Positions 1 through 11,663 of a DNA stretch of 64,000 nucleotides are shown here, piece by piece. Source of the stretch: Echinometra lucunter. Taxonomy: Eukaryota; Echinodermata; Echinoidea; Camarodonta; Echinometridae. A program made the position numbers and the translations under genes. The notes under the pieces were generated by a model, which did not search any database, was not told the origin of the DNA, and worked only from the letters and a program-made list of their open reading frames with translations. The first letter of the stretch is position 1, and every line of letters starts with the position of its first letter. Location: assembly GCA_029962745.1 (NCBI GenBank), contig CM057158.1, positions 7,258,179 to 7,322,178 of the forward strand, written 5' to 3'.

Positions 1-556
1 TACCTGCAAAGTGTACACACTGATTACGGCTCGCTTTTCACTGCTTGACATTATAATTTGCATACCAGTCTAATCAATACATTCTACGTTTGTGCTTAGC
101 TTGAAATATAAATATTCCATTCGTTTTAATGTCAGTTCAACGTGTCAACATAATCATAGATTCAGCATTAGCAATGTTACAGATTAGAGTACCTGCAATT
201 CAATTGTATACTGATTAAGGCGGCTCCGTTTCAAACTACAACATCATTAGAGTCACTACGAGATTGTCATTACACCTCGATAGAAATAGAATATAAAGTC
301 TAATCTGGACAGTTATGTCCTAGTCCCTTCTAACTTATTAATCATTCACAGGGCTCGTATCGTAGATATATGCATCCAATATCATCTAATTCAAAATGAA
401 AATCACGGTACTGTATGACGCAAGCTAATCAATTTGTCTAGAGGAGATGACAGTCATGATGCCAAACACTAAGCAATATTTTCAAAATGGCACAAACAGA
501 CAAAAAAAAACAAAAGTGATTCACGATGGAAATTGTACTCACACATTCTCACTTAC
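1..556. other. Non-coding, intron downstream of the SAM exon
   Basis: AT-rich sequence beyond the donor of the minus-strand SAM exon. I see no open frame with coding character and no clear repeat. It is taken as intron because the exon at 557-754 ends in a consensus donor. Confidence 0.5.
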
Positions 557-754
557 TTGCTAATTGAAGCCGCTTGCGATGAGCCGGGAGTTGCACTTCG
601 AGCTCTCGGAGAACTTCGGGGGTAGGATCCATGGATGCGATGTCGCGGAGCGTCTGATAGCTGCCGCTCATGAAGTTGGAGAAGTAATAATCCAGTCCGT
701 TTTCCCGTAACCATAGAAACACCTCGCACTCTTCCGACAGTTGATGAGTCTGAG
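557..754 (-). CDS. Internal exon of a SAM-domain protein (second SAM domain)
   Basis: Read on the minus strand, an acceptor (ctcaccag) precedes 198 bases that stay open in one frame and end at a consensus donor (gtaagt, bases 556-551). The exon starts with two bases of a split codon and ends with one, so it is a symmetric phase 1-1 exon. The 65 full codons give a typical SAM domain: a first helix with FLWLRENGLDYYF, a central TLRDIASMD stretch, and a last helix LPAHRKRLQLA that matches the usual end of SAM domains. The longest open frame through here is a different, meaningless one. SAM domains mediate protein-protein binding or polymerisation. Its phase fits directly onto the exon at 37831-38053, so the protein probably has tandem SAM domains as in SARM, caskin or ANKS1-type proteins. 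I cannot assign a family. The downstream exons lie off the left edge. Confidence 0.75.
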
Positions 755-3700
755 CTGGTGAGATATAACAAAAAGGCTAGATGTTTCAATGCAGAATGGA
801 GAGCAGAATGTGACAATTTGATCGAATATCGGTGAGAATATAGAACACTCTTAACGACGGTGTTACAGAGCGTCGCTTGTCCGCCCTTGCAACTGGCGAG
901 AAGGAAAAGAGGGACAAGATCTTCGCAAGATAAAGATCGAAATAAAGAGACAACCGAAGATAATTGTTTCTTGCAACACTCCCTCCTAGCACAACCTGCG
1001 AAATGCATATAGACATAGGGTATTCTTATACTGCACATATTCTTTTCGTGAACATAAGCGTTAGTTGCAAGATAATGCGTACTTGCATGCGATTAAAATT
1101 GTGTCCTTCTTCTCTACATCAATGCTAGGTACAGCTCCGAAAAAGAATGACACAATCATCATCGTGATTATATTATTATTTCAATTACATGTTTTAAGTA
1201 CATATTTCAGCATTTAGAAGCATAACTTACCCAAAAAATCTATAAATTCGCTTACTTAACTTCATTGTATCATTATCATCATTACTACACTGTCATAATA
1301 TATCACTGTCCAAATTATACTTAATCATTTGTGCAACAATAAGTCCCAGGGGTACGCCCCTCTTCAGCATGTCCCTCCGTTTCATCGTTCAAATTCGGGT
1401 CAACATTGTTCTAAGTATTTTAGTTCTCTTCTCTACAAATAATACTACATTATATGATTTTATGTTTGAATTCATATAGGCCTATACTTTGTACATGTTT
1501 GAATATGTTCACACTGAAACGGATATCAATCAATCTAAATCTAAGCATAAAGGCCCGAACAATTGTTTTTGTTTTTTTTTAATGTGATTTAGTCGCAGGT
1601 CTTGTGTATGAAAGACTCGGTTGATGACAAAGAACGTGCGTATATTTGGTAAATTAACAATATATTTCTTTATTTTCTTAATTTTCGCAAAATTTTACAT
1701 TCAGTGATGAAGACATTCTGAATGTAGAACAATATAAAAGAATCCTCCTTCTTTCAAAACTAAACTCTTCCTTTTGTAGATCTCCAGAACTCGATCTGTA
1801 TGACATTTCACTGTCAAAGATCTGATTAATTAGCAATAATTTCATCTACAAGGTTGGTACACAGTCCACACTCTGTCGTCGCGGTTTCTACTTTGCAAAA
1901 AACAAACAAACAAACAAACAAACAAGAATTCAATTTCGAGGAAGAGGAAAGGGGAGGGGGCGTCGCAATAAAATATTTCATGTATGCCTTTGTTTTGACG
2001 CAACATTACCTCTATTACAGGGATTTCACACAAACGGTTTGTGTATATATATTTTTTCTTTTTATGTCTAATAAATTAGACAGGATAAAAATATACATAA
2101 TATACATTATGACCTTATAACAGAAGCTAGATCTATCTAAGGCTTACATGTACTTTGTCTTTTCTATTCCATACGCAATATTCATGATGAGTCATTTATA
2201 TACGAATCGAGCAGTTGGAGCCTTCGTCAGATTTGTGTCTGTTTTGGGAATTTTCTCCTCCGCATGACCCCAGTGAGATGAACTTAAGGTCATCGACCCC
2301 CAGCGATCAACGTGATCAATTCTGTGCCTAATGAAGCGACGAGTTCACGTATTATTATTATTATTATTATTATCGGACAGGGAGAGGAAGGAAAATTGAT
2401 TAAGGGGCAACGAAAGAGTTGGCATGAGAATGGAAGAGTAGCGAGAAAGAAAGGGAGGAGAGAGAGAGAGAGGTGCATGATAGGGTAGAGCGCGAGAGAG
2501 GAGGGAGAATATGAAGTGAAGAAGAGGGAGACAGAGAGAGAGGATGACCGGCAGAGCTGGGGAAAAGGGAGAGAGTGAGAGTGAGAGAGAAAGAGAAAGA
2601 GAGGAAAAGAGAGACAGAGATAAATGGGGGAGGGGGTGTGAACAAAAGTACGTAGGTCTTGCGAGGAAAAATACTGCAATTCAGAGGAGAGAGAGTACAA
2701 TTATAGGCCTATAAACACGACTCGTAAGATGGTGAAAGCAAACTAATGATGATAAGTATATCAGAGCGAACGATAAAGAAGATACAGGGACGTAAAACTG
2801 AATAATTACAAAGCAACCCCTGGAAAGATTAGATAAAGATCCTCTTACAGGGTTATTAAGTCATGTATATGAGTAACAAAAGCGGTTTTCTTTGTATTTC
2901 ATTGCATTAATAATATATTATAGTTGTCTCTATAGTTGTCGCTACTGACATGACTGAGGTGTTTCACTGCCTTCCTATCACAGAAATAATATAATCAAAA
3001 ACCCTTCTCTGCCCAACAATTTTGCGATGGCTGCAGAAGTTACGTTCGATTATTACTAAACTTTGATAATGCCGTAAAATTAAAAACAATACGATGCAAG
3101 GTCCATGTTGCCAACAAACCAGAGTACATCAAAAGTCATCTAATCTTAGCCATACACGATGAAGCCAATAATAACAACTCTACATGGGCATCAATACACC
3201 AGAGGCGAGGTAAAATGAAATTAGATAGATATCTCTGGAATAATATTGCTGAAGACGTCTCATTTTATTGTTTGTGTGTCGAGAGACGGTGTCCTTTTTC
3301 ACACAGATAGATGACCTTTTCCAGTGATCCAACATTAAAAAAAAAAAAAAAAAAACAGGCGTGACATGAAATATCGTTTCGTCGTATACAGAAGGATCGT
3401 GGCTAAGAGGTGGTGATGTGGGGGTCTGACCCCGACGCCCCACCATCTTAACAAAAATGAAAGAATTAAATTGTCAGATTTGCCCTTTACCCTTTAACAC
3501 TAGATAACAGTTGTTTTTTCCGTCGGTCCCATATCGCTGCGACGCCTCCTCGAAATACAGGAGTGAATGTTCAAGGTTGTTCATTTCTTGATTACAAAAT
3601 AGAAAAGTTAAATACAAGATTATATTGTTATTCATTTATGTTATCGTTTTTATTATGATTATAATGGTCATTATCTTTATTATCATTATTTTGTTGCTGG

Positions 3701-4060
3701 TGTTATCATTAATGATGTCGTTATCCTTTTTAAACGCCATATCAATGCACAAACGGGTAGAATTACAAAGAAGGACACATAATACCATCCCAAGGTTGAA
3801 AATAATATAATTTGATCTTCCGAGTGTATTGACATGATGCCAGAAATACAACTTGTAATATCAAAAAGGAAAGGCAAAAGTAAAAACCAGGTTAATGAAC
3901 CTATCCTGGTTCATAGCAGGTTGGTAGAAAACTTTGAAACATCAAAAAGCAGTAATAGATTACGGATGCAAAAACATAAATTGGACATGGATACACGACA
4001 CATAACAAATAATATCTGGCTTTCTTTTTAAATGGTTTAAGGAAGATTATTTTTCACAAT
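755..4060. other. Non-coding intron sequence with simple repeats
   Basis: Lies inside the inferred ~37 kb minus-strand intron. It holds a (CAAA)n run near 1896-1925, an (ATT)n run near 2350-2374, a purine (GA-rich) tract of about 200 bases at 2385-2640 and a poly-A at about 3337-3356. Open frames across the GA tract encode only Ser/Leu/Phe low-complexity sequence and are not genes. No coding exon was recognised. Confidence 0.6.
2385..2640. repeat. GA-rich purine tract
   Basis: Long stretch of almost pure purine on the + strand, with many gagaga runs. It creates spurious Ser/Leu-rich frames on the minus strand. Confidence 0.85.
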
Positions 4061-4609
4061 CACCAGCGTAAATCCACTTTGAGGAGTGGGGGGATGATCG
4101 ACTCTTTTGCAGATTTTTTTTTTCTGTCGAACTCACACTTAAGTATAAACACACGCCCTCACCCACCTGCACAGACCCCCTTACACACATTTTAATTTTT
4201 ATCTTGCGAGCGAGCCAAAAATTACCACTTTTCTGGTTTTCAATACCATTTTCCAATAGAAATTCTATAATATGATGAGCGAGCGAAGCGAGCGAGCCAA
4301 AAATAACCACTTTTCTGGTTTTCTATTGCATTTCCAAACAAAAATTCTAAAATAATGATGAGCGAGCGAAGCGAGAGAGCCAAAAATAAGCGCTTTTCTG
4401 GTTTTAAATCGCATTTTCAAATAGAAATTCTAAAATATGATGGTTGTTTATGACAGATTATCAAAAATTTTATTAACTGATTAATTCAAACACCATTTCT
4501 TCCTTAAAAAGTAGGGGGATATTTGTACACGCCATCCCCCCCCCCTCAAAAAGTGTGGGGGGATATATCCCCCATCCCCCCCCTCGCACCTCCGGGATTT
4601 ACGCCAATG
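4061..4609. mobile_element. Non-autonomous hAT-like DNA transposon with 8-bp target duplication
   Basis: The left end reads CACCAGCGTAAATCC and the right end, reverse-complemented, reads CATTGGCGTAAATCC, giving a 15-bp terminal inverted repeat with three mismatches. The direct repeat TTCACAAT flanks both ends exactly (4053-4060 and 4610-4617), which is an 8-bp target-site duplication. An 8-bp duplication with TIRs starting CA is characteristic of the hAT superfamily. The interior has no transposase. It holds three diverged tandem units of about 85 bp (4200-4442) and a right sub-terminal block of poly-C/G runs with the ggggggatat motif. Confidence 0.82.
4200..4442. repeat. Three tandem units of ~85 bp inside the hAT-like element
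   Basis: Each unit has a gagcgagcgaagcgag box, then gccaaaaat, then cttttctggttt and ends aattctaaaatatgatg. The first copy has a shortened gcgag box. The units differ by substitutions and small indels, so they are old rather than recent duplications. Confidence 0.8.
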
Positions 4610-5240
4610 TTCACAATGTTAGGTATTGTACTCTGTCTCAGGTCTGGCGTTTCCTACTATAAAAAACAAAGGATGATTCAAAAAGAAATTACAAACTATA
4701 CTTTAAAAAAAAATAGATGAAACCGTGGGGGGGGGGGGGGTCCTGAAAAAAACCCTTCCTAGATCTAATCTCTCCTGTATGAGAAAAGAAGAAGAGTTCA
4801 AAACATTTTTGATATTCACATTTTTTACCCTACTTACTTACCTGAGACTTAAAACTACTGAGCAAATAATTACAAGCTAGGCAGCGTACATACATCTTAG
4901 TTTCTGTCCCGGTATTAGAAGAGAAAAATAATGAATGGACTAACATTTCGCTAAAATGTTCTCGAACAGTTGAGGAAAATTCGTATATGGGGTGATTAAA
5001 CATATCAGTGACATCCAAAATGAATAATTACGCAGTCAGAATATAACATAATGAAAACACAATATTTTGCTTTTAAGTGCAATAAACACTAAATCTCTGA
5101 CGATCTTTGACATCCATTTTATATATGATACATCGGGAAAATAAGATTAAAAACCCTGTACACTTTTTTTGTTTATATCTAAAATTTGAGGTTTTGAAAA
5201 GCAGGCGCCATTACACATTTCTTTTTTTGAAATATATATT
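4610..5240. other. Non-coding, no recognisable feature
   Basis: AT-rich intron sequence with a poly-G run at about 4727-4740. Short frames here have no recognisable protein character. Confidence 0.5.
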
Positions 5241-5249
5241 TATCATAAT

Positions 5250-5545
5250 TCACAAAGTAAAATAGCCTGCTCTCATTTAATTATACGGAATTTATCAGTT
5301 TCAGGCTCAGCTTTTAAAACAGATTCCTTCATATTTTCATCAAAAGTGTATTGTCGATTTCAATTCAAACACTTTGCAAATGTATCTATATTTTCCTATG
5401 TTACTGCTACTGTATTATTACTATCATGGACCGATATCATCGCATGTACATGTTTGCTTACATGTGAAAGAAAAATTATTCTTTCTTAGTGTTTATGATA
5501 TATTGTAAATTTATAATGATATTACAGCATGTGTGTCCTTGTACT
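5250..5545 (+). mobile_element. LINE 3' tail, same family as 63196-63475
   Basis: About 290 bases align with the sequence following the LINE reverse-transcriptase stop at 63182. Shared blocks in the same order include caaagtaaaatag, tgctct, gattccttcatatttt, a tattattact-tcatgga block and tttatgatatat. Only the 3' untranslated part is present, as expected of a 5'-truncated LINE insertion. The two copies are clearly diverged, so this is an old insertion. Confidence 0.7.
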
Positions 5546-5954
5546 TGCGTTTCGTAATTAAGAAGTTTCTACTTCATGTACATGACATACGTCTACTGTA
5601 TAACATGAAGTTTTATAAACCACAAGTATTTGTGGTTAATTCAGTGTGGGTTACAGACAAATAAATCAATTGGAAAGTGTTAAAATAGTAATAGAAACCT
5701 CGATATTTATTACAAACATAACAAAACATTGCATAGACGAAAGTGAAAATCATTTCACATTTGCGCAATTTGTTGTCTGTTTAAAGAGTGTGATCGCCAT
5801 TATTTTGCAATAAATCATTTTAAAGGCATAGTAACAAGAACCATTTTTAGAATGCAGAAAATTTTTTCATGCCCACATTTTACTTGAACAAGAGACTGGG
5901 AGAAGTATCTTGAAATCTGGAAACATCTTTGGTGAGGCTATTTAACATGCAACA

Positions 5955-6090
5955 GCAGTTGGTCCAGCGGTTACGTCCGCAGTTAGCTCTTTGTCTTCGC
6001 CTGACTCTGATCGGACGCACGTTCGAGTCTGAGTCACGTCTTTCGAATGGTGACGTAAAAGGTCGGTCCCAGACGTAAATAATTATATCT
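5955..6090 (+). mobile_element. tRNA-derived SINE relic
   Basis: A pol III A-box-like segment (ttggtccagcggttacg, 5959-5975) is followed about 45 bases later by a B-box-like segment (acgttcgagtctg, 6019-6031). A body then reads ggtgacgtaaaaggtcggtcccagacgtaaat. The head cannot fold as a functional tRNA with intact arms. The layout fits a decayed tRNA-headed SINE. Confidence 0.55.
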
Positions 6091-6549
6091 GATGCTACAT
6101 GTCTGTAAAAACCCAATTGAACACCACATCATGCAAAGTACTTCTATCAACTTATGCACGTAGAAGAAAGAACTCAAAATTTCAATTGTCAAAATGTCTT
6201 TCCTACACCTTCCTGCATAAGGTTAAGATAATGATTTTAGAGATACTCGCCTTTCTGAATAATTTTCAACTTAAGATTTTACATTTTCTCACACAAATTT
6301 TTCATTGCGAGTTGCTATCAGACCAGAGTTACTCCAAATCTGGTCATCAAAATATCAAAATAACATATATGCAATGTGAAAACCGCCACTGGTGAAGTTT
6401 TTCATGAAAAAAAAAAGAAAATTGACTACAGATTAACAAACAAACAAACAAGCAAGCCAAAAGAATGACGACAAACGTTGATATAAAATGGAATAGGTCA
6501 GTCAGAAAGCTGCGCGTAGCATGGCAGTCTTGGTGTCCTTCTTCGGCTT

Positions 6550-6593
6550 CTACATGGAGGGGGCGCTTTTCTTCACCACCTCGTCCCAGGGAT
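6550..6593 (-). CDS. Candidate alternative 3' terminal exon of the SAM gene
   Basis: On the minus strand a CA/pyrimidine-rich run ends in a double acceptor (atcag, ag). Using the second AG, the exon supplies two bases that complete the split codon left by the exon at 37831-38053. It then encodes DPWDEVVKKSAPSM followed by TAG. The segment is GC-rich against an AT-rich background and lies inside the ~37 kb intron between the two SAM exons. If used, it would give a one-SAM isoform with a short hydrophilic tail. No polyadenylation signal was identified nearby, and the 14-codon peptide is too short to prove anything. The alternative is a chance open segment. Confidence 0.25.
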
Positions 6594-6616
6594 CTCTGAT
6601 TGTGTGTGTGAGACAT

Positions 6617-7310
6617 GAATGAGGTATGAAATATATTTCACCAGTTCAAGGTATCTGGATGTTTAACGGAATTTGACATTCATGGTCGACTTCTTATCAT
6701 AATCAGCTTGTTCAAGGGAATCAACTTTTAAAATAGTTCATGCCTATTTCCTTGTACGGAAAAGAATGAGGGAAGTGGAAATAACTTGATACATTCAACA
6801 CAAACATTTAAACGAATGTCATTTGTAATTTCTCCGAGCGCGGGTTGATAACACTCATTTCCCTGATTGCATTAACTGATTGTTATACCACTGTATATCA
6901 CTGTATAAAGTTCAGTTCCTAGCCGATACGCACACAAAAATGAACAGTATATTTGATTTAACTTTAAATTTTACCACAGATGTAAATCTATAATTCGCAC
7001 TGAGAACGCAGCCACTATAGATTCCCATGTGTGAAACAGGTATTTTCACGAATTTGATAATCCAACATTTTTCACGTTTTCATGCCAATATGAAAAAAAA
7101 AATCGGAAGGAAAAATCTAGTTGGGAATGACTGAAAATATTATAGAGCATGTTTGTTATTTGTTGTTGTTTTTTGTGCTTGTAAGGTGTATACATCACCT
7201 AATCATGAGAAGTTTGCAAGGTCTTCGTATTGCAAATTATTCCTTTAAATATACTTTCAGTATAATGTAACTCACTGATTAGTTTTCTACTCGTGAATTT
7301 CGTATAACCG
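6617..7310. other. Non-coding, no recognisable feature
   Basis: AT-rich intron sequence. I see no repeat, exon or RNA signal that I could support. Confidence 0.5.
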
Positions 7311-7556
7311 GGCATGTTGGCTCAATTGATAGAGCGTCCGACTCATGAACGGGAGGTCGTAGGTTCGATCCCCGGCCGAGTCATACCAAATACTTACAAA
7401 AATGGGACCTTCTGCCTTCTACCCAGGCGCTCGGCATATAAGAATGGAGAAGGGTAATAATAACATATTATGTTATGCAGGGCCCGCTGGAAGATCAGCT
7501 GAAAGCTGAAGTGGCTACCCTGGGTAAATAAGAGTTATTATTAATTTCACCTGTAA
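7311..7556 (+). mobile_element. tRNA-derived SINE
   Basis: The head holds an A box (ttggctcaattgatagagc, 7317-7335) and a B box (ggttcgatccc, 7362-7372) about 27 bases apart, as in a tRNA gene. A non-tRNA body follows, with cccaggcgctcgg and gggtaataataac, and the 3' end gtggctaccctgggtaaat runs into a TTATTATTA tail. The 3' body is shared with the SINE at 28535-28808 in reverse orientation, although the two heads differ. Confidence 0.8.
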
Positions 7557-9667
7557 TTCATGGAAAATTTAACCAACATCATAATTTATATTGATTATTT
7601 ATGTGTGTGTGTGTATACTCAAAGCCATTAATATGAACATTCGAAAGTCATCTATCATTTTCCGCCACCGTTTGGCATTATTGTGAGCACTCTGCAAGTT
7701 GTGTCGATGGAACGAAAATGAGATTTCCACGTAAAATCGTTTTTTTGGAAAATTTGTTTGAAATATGGATTAATCGAGTGCTGCATTGCTCAGCTGAGTC
7801 AAAGTAAACATGCTGCTAGGTGTAATCCAACGAATGAACATAGCGGCTGAACTCTCGACCTTATATCGCAAACAGATCACTGTTGACAATTCTAAGAATA
7901 CGACATATTTCTGTCACTTTTCCATCCATCCGCAAGTCAACGTTAGCTTTCATCATAATCATGTCATACAGTTACATGTATAACATCATCACATCCGGGA
8001 ATTGCTCAATATTTTACGGTATCGAGGCGTTCGATGCATATTGTATGTTGTATTAACGTTTTGACATGTTGTTAGCATTAATTTTATTCAGGACTGTGAT
8101 TTCTTTATACCATTGCAACAAATCTGAGCGTGGTAATATTATCATTTTAATGAAAATGTTCTATTTTTTTACAAGTAACTGTAGAATATTTATCATACTA
8201 TTCCAATCACGTAGAACTGAAATGAAACTATTTCATTTCATTTTCATTTCATTTTCATTTCATTTTGTCTTTATCCACCTCTTTAAAAAGATACAATATA
8301 CAATAAAACTATACAAGGCGACATACATAAAAGCATATGAACAACAGATGAATACATGTACAATAAAATCACGGCAAAGCAAAGTAATGCATAAACGCAA
8401 CGAAGGCATAACTTCGTCAGGACAGGTAACTTCTTCTTGTCTGGATATCAAATAAAGATTTAGTCACATTTTTAACAGTGCAAAATTCAATTTAGTCATT
8501 AAATACGAAGTCCACAAAAATGTTGGTTTACAAAAGGACCATTTCGTTACTGAAAATGGTCGCTCATTCTCTCTCTCTCTCTCTTTCCCCGTCTTTTACC
8601 CCCCTCATCCTCAACACAATAATATATTTTCTTTTTTTGAGGTCAGCAGACCAACCAACTGTCATATGGAAAGTGATAGACATACATGATGCCATCTTCT
8701 TGTCACCGTCTCGGAGAAGACGTATACGAGCACCATCTATTACGCCAAACGAGAATGACGTTGAAGCGAGCTAACAATACCAACTACTCATCGCGCACAC
8801 TTCATCGATAGATATAATAATTGCTCGATTAATTTCGATTGGGTGCACTTGACCATTGCGGTCAACCGATGACTGATAAGGACTGATATAGACTCTAATT
8901 TTCATTTTCACCTCTCGCTCTCTGTATTTCCAAACACGCCCGTCGAAAGTTTGGAATTCTCGGCTTGATTGCGGTGGTTTTAAAAAAAATGGTGTAATTG
9001 AGTGTTTCGATATCCGTTCCGAAAGAGAAAGGGCAGACAATGCAATGAAAAACTGTGAGAACAGAGAGAGAAAGAGAAAAAGACAAAGACAGAGAAAGAG
9101 AAAGAAGCATATTATGAGTGTTTGCGGTGGATAGATGCTTGTGGATTAGTCAGTGAGAAGAGGAGAGAGGGGACAGATGACAAACCATGCAAACAGTGAT
9201 GAGATATGAAAGGGAAAGAGAGAGAGAAAAAAAAGCAAAGACAGAAAGCATATTATATGACTAAGCATGTATGTATAGTGGATAGGCATGGTAGGTGCTT
9301 GTGGATTGGTAAATGAGACAAAGGAAAGAGAGGGAGAGAGAGAGAGAGAGAGAGAGATTCTTTTGTTAGCAATTACTGGACATGGACCTGAAAACTAAAG
9401 ATGCATGGGAGTGAATGTAATAATTACATCAGACAAAGATATACAGTGTGATTCTTAAAACAGGAAACCCGAATTTTCTCGTCAATTACTCTAGAAATGG
9501 CTTTGCATAATTCATGTCAAAGATCTGTTCTCCTCTTTCACAAGCTAACAAAAAAATATGCTTTGATATTGATACGCATGAATGAATATGAATGATATTA
9601 GTTGACAATGGCTGATTACAATAATGTCCAAACTAGTTTACGCGCAGAAGACCTAATGATAAACTAC
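7557..9667. other. Non-coding intron sequence with simple repeats
   Basis: Contains a short (tg)n near 7603, a tandem run of catttcattt units at 8227-8267, a (CT)n at 8566-8585, GA-rich runs at 9061-9105 and 9205-9240, and (GA)n at 9329-9357. No exon was recognised. Confidence 0.6.
8227..8267. repeat. Short tandem repeat, ATTTC/ATTTTC units
   Basis: Several contiguous copies of a 10-11 base unit built from atttc and attttc. It explains the Phe-rich open frame in this place. Confidence 0.85.
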
Positions 9668-9839
9668 TCAAAAAAAAAGTTTGAAAACTCAAGTTTGAGG
9701 TCATATCTCTCTTGCCAATGCATAATCACCATTATACTTTGTATAATGAAAAAGTATGTTTATTCCTCTTTAAAATGATCCTCCATTTGGTATTATTTTT
9801 CAGACACAAATTAATGTGCAAGTACATCAAAATAAAGAG

Positions 9840-9971
9840 CAGGGTCTAAAGTGAAAGTTGCGAAATGCTAAAGTATTGTCTGGCAAATCTTGCCTGCAGA
9901 TGTCCAGCAGAACGCCTGTAATTTCGCAATGCCGAGAGAGTGATGAGACGATCTTCCTACTTGGAAGTTTA

Positions 9972-10002
<31 letters not shown>

Positions 10003-10180
10003 GGGGGGGGGGGGACATTTCCTCCTTCCTCTGTCTTTGGCATCACCAGTTTCTATGAACTTTGTTTTCCACTTCGATATGGTATTGGGACTTATTGCAA
10101 ACTGTGCTGCAACATCTTTTTAGAGAACTCCAGCTTTGAGTCGCCTTACTGCCCGTGCCTTTCAACGTAAACCCGATGCT
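9840..10180 (-). pseudogene. Broken Tc1/mariner-type transposase, N-terminal HTH part
   Basis: Minus-strand translation gives KARAVRRLKAGVL, an in-frame stop, and then KDVAAQFAISPNTISKWKTK followed by FIETGDAKDRG. This is the helix-turn-helix DNA-binding pattern (RA..L..G....VA..F.IS..TI..W...) at the N terminus of Tc1/mariner and related transposases. A poly-C/poly-A run (T and G on the + strand, about 9973-10013) then interrupts the frame. Past it, a separate open stretch with HCEITGVLLDICRQD could be the continuation. The DDE catalytic core is not present. It cannot encode an active enzyme. Confidence 0.65.
9973..10013. repeat. Poly-T followed by poly-G
   Basis: About 29 T then 11 G on the + strand, inside the transposase relic. 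The homopolymer lengths are likely to be unreliable in the assembly. Confidence 0.9.
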
Positions 10181-10775
10181 TCAGAAGTTGATGACAAAAC
10201 AGCAAAAAAGCTTTCCGCCTGACATGCCATCATATTGCATGCATTTAATTTCAGATCCTTTAGAATTTGGCATTTATGAATGGCCAGTTGGAGTCAAAGG
10301 CCCGACAGTCATCAACAAAAATTTTACTTTTTTATCATGCTTATGTCAAAGAAAACAAAGAAAGAAGAGTTCTCTGCATAACAATACCAGCGCCTACCAG
10401 TGCATTTTGCAACTTTTCGCTTTTGACCCCTCATTCTGATGTACTGCTTAGTCCATTACAGCACAATGATAACAAATATGACAGAATTTTAAAGAGGAAT
10501 AAATACAATTTTTCATGATACTAAACAAAGAGATGATCATGCCATGACGAGAGAGATATAAGTGATCAAACTTGCCCCAAGTGCAAAGTGATCAAAAAAG
10601 ATGGAAGGCGGAAAAAAAGATAAGCGATCGGTCATGCAGTCCTTTTTTTATTTATCAGTCAACTCATTTGCAGTGGGGTCAATATTTAGTTCCAAAGTGC
10701 TTCCGCATGACCCTTCCCCCCCCCCCCCCCCCCCCGATGTATATGAATCAAATGAAAAGGAACGAGAGGATCACT

Positions 10776-10933
10776 GGGCCCCGTAACACAAAGATTTGCA
10801 ATCAATCGCAAAGTTGTAACAGCCAGTCAAGACCATTGTTTTATGCGCATCTCGTTCAAAAAGCTGAACCTGGACCAATCAGAATGGTTGTTTTAAATTT
10901 GCGATTGATCGCAAACCTTTGTGTTACGGGCCC
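10776..10933. mobile_element. 158-bp MITE with GGGCCCCGTAACAC termini
   Basis: The left end GGGCCCCGTAACACAAAG and the right end CTTTGTGTTACGGGCCC are near-perfect inverted repeats. The inverted similarity continues inward to tttgcgattgatcgcaaa. The flanks carry gatcact on both sides (10769-10775 and 10935-10941), a 7-8 bp duplication that would fit a hAT-type element. There is no coding content. Confidence 0.82.
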
Positions 10934-11605
10934 TGATCACTGATTGCTGGCCAATCTGTCGATCAACACTCAGGTGCACAAATCACTTTTCGGTCTTGCC
11001 AGTTTAGAAATGTTTCAAGTTTATTTCCACTCGTACAAATGGTAACAATTATAACAATAGAAATGTACATTTTTTCGCTATGCAATCATACAATACCCAA
11101 ATACATGTAAACAAAGACACATGAATATAATGACTCGATTGTCGATAGTTCCATCATCACAAATTTGGTATCATAATGAGAAAAGCAGAAAATGCCTTTT
11201 TCATGATGCATTATTATGTTTAAATATATTTATTCCGATGGGGCATTGCTGGGGAAAGTTGGATTTCCTCTTGTAAGTAACACACTGTATATCAACAAAG
11301 AGAGAAAGGAAATAGAATTATGGAGATAAAAAGCTGAACAGAAGGAGGAATATACAAGGGTCTGATTATAGTCTGAGAAAGAGGGAAAAATATAGAGGTG
11401 AGAAAGTGAGAAAGACAAACAAATAGAGATAAAATGGGTAGATAAAAAGAGAAACAATGTAGAAAAGAATAAAAAGAAAAAGAGGAAGAGAAAGAGAAAG
11501 AGAACGTAAAGTAGAAATACAAAGGATCAGAGTTTGAAAAATGAAGATTAGAACGGGGGTACACAGGGAGATAGAGAAAAACAAATAGATGGATAGAGAG
11601 TGAGT

Positions 11606-11663
<58 letters not shown>

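Larger units (their letters stand above)
9668..10602 (-). mobile_element. Tc1/mariner-like transposon relic with long imperfect TIRs
   Basis: The left end (about 9675-9780) and the reverse complement of the right end (about 10480-10590) align over about 90 bases. Shared blocks are caagtttga, tcatatctctc and, near the inner edge, tttattcctctttaaaat. Between them lies a decayed transposase on the minus strand. The exact outer ends and a TA duplication are not certain because the ends run into A-rich sequence. Confidence 0.65.

Noticed and set aside
553..1038. 161-codon minus-strand open frame
   Set aside because: It overlaps the SAM exon at 557-754 but in a different frame. The SAM frame has domain sequence and matching splice sites, and this one has none.
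7317..7385. Possible functional tRNA gene
   Set aside because: A and B boxes are present, but the arms do not pair well and a SINE body with a TTA tail follows directly.
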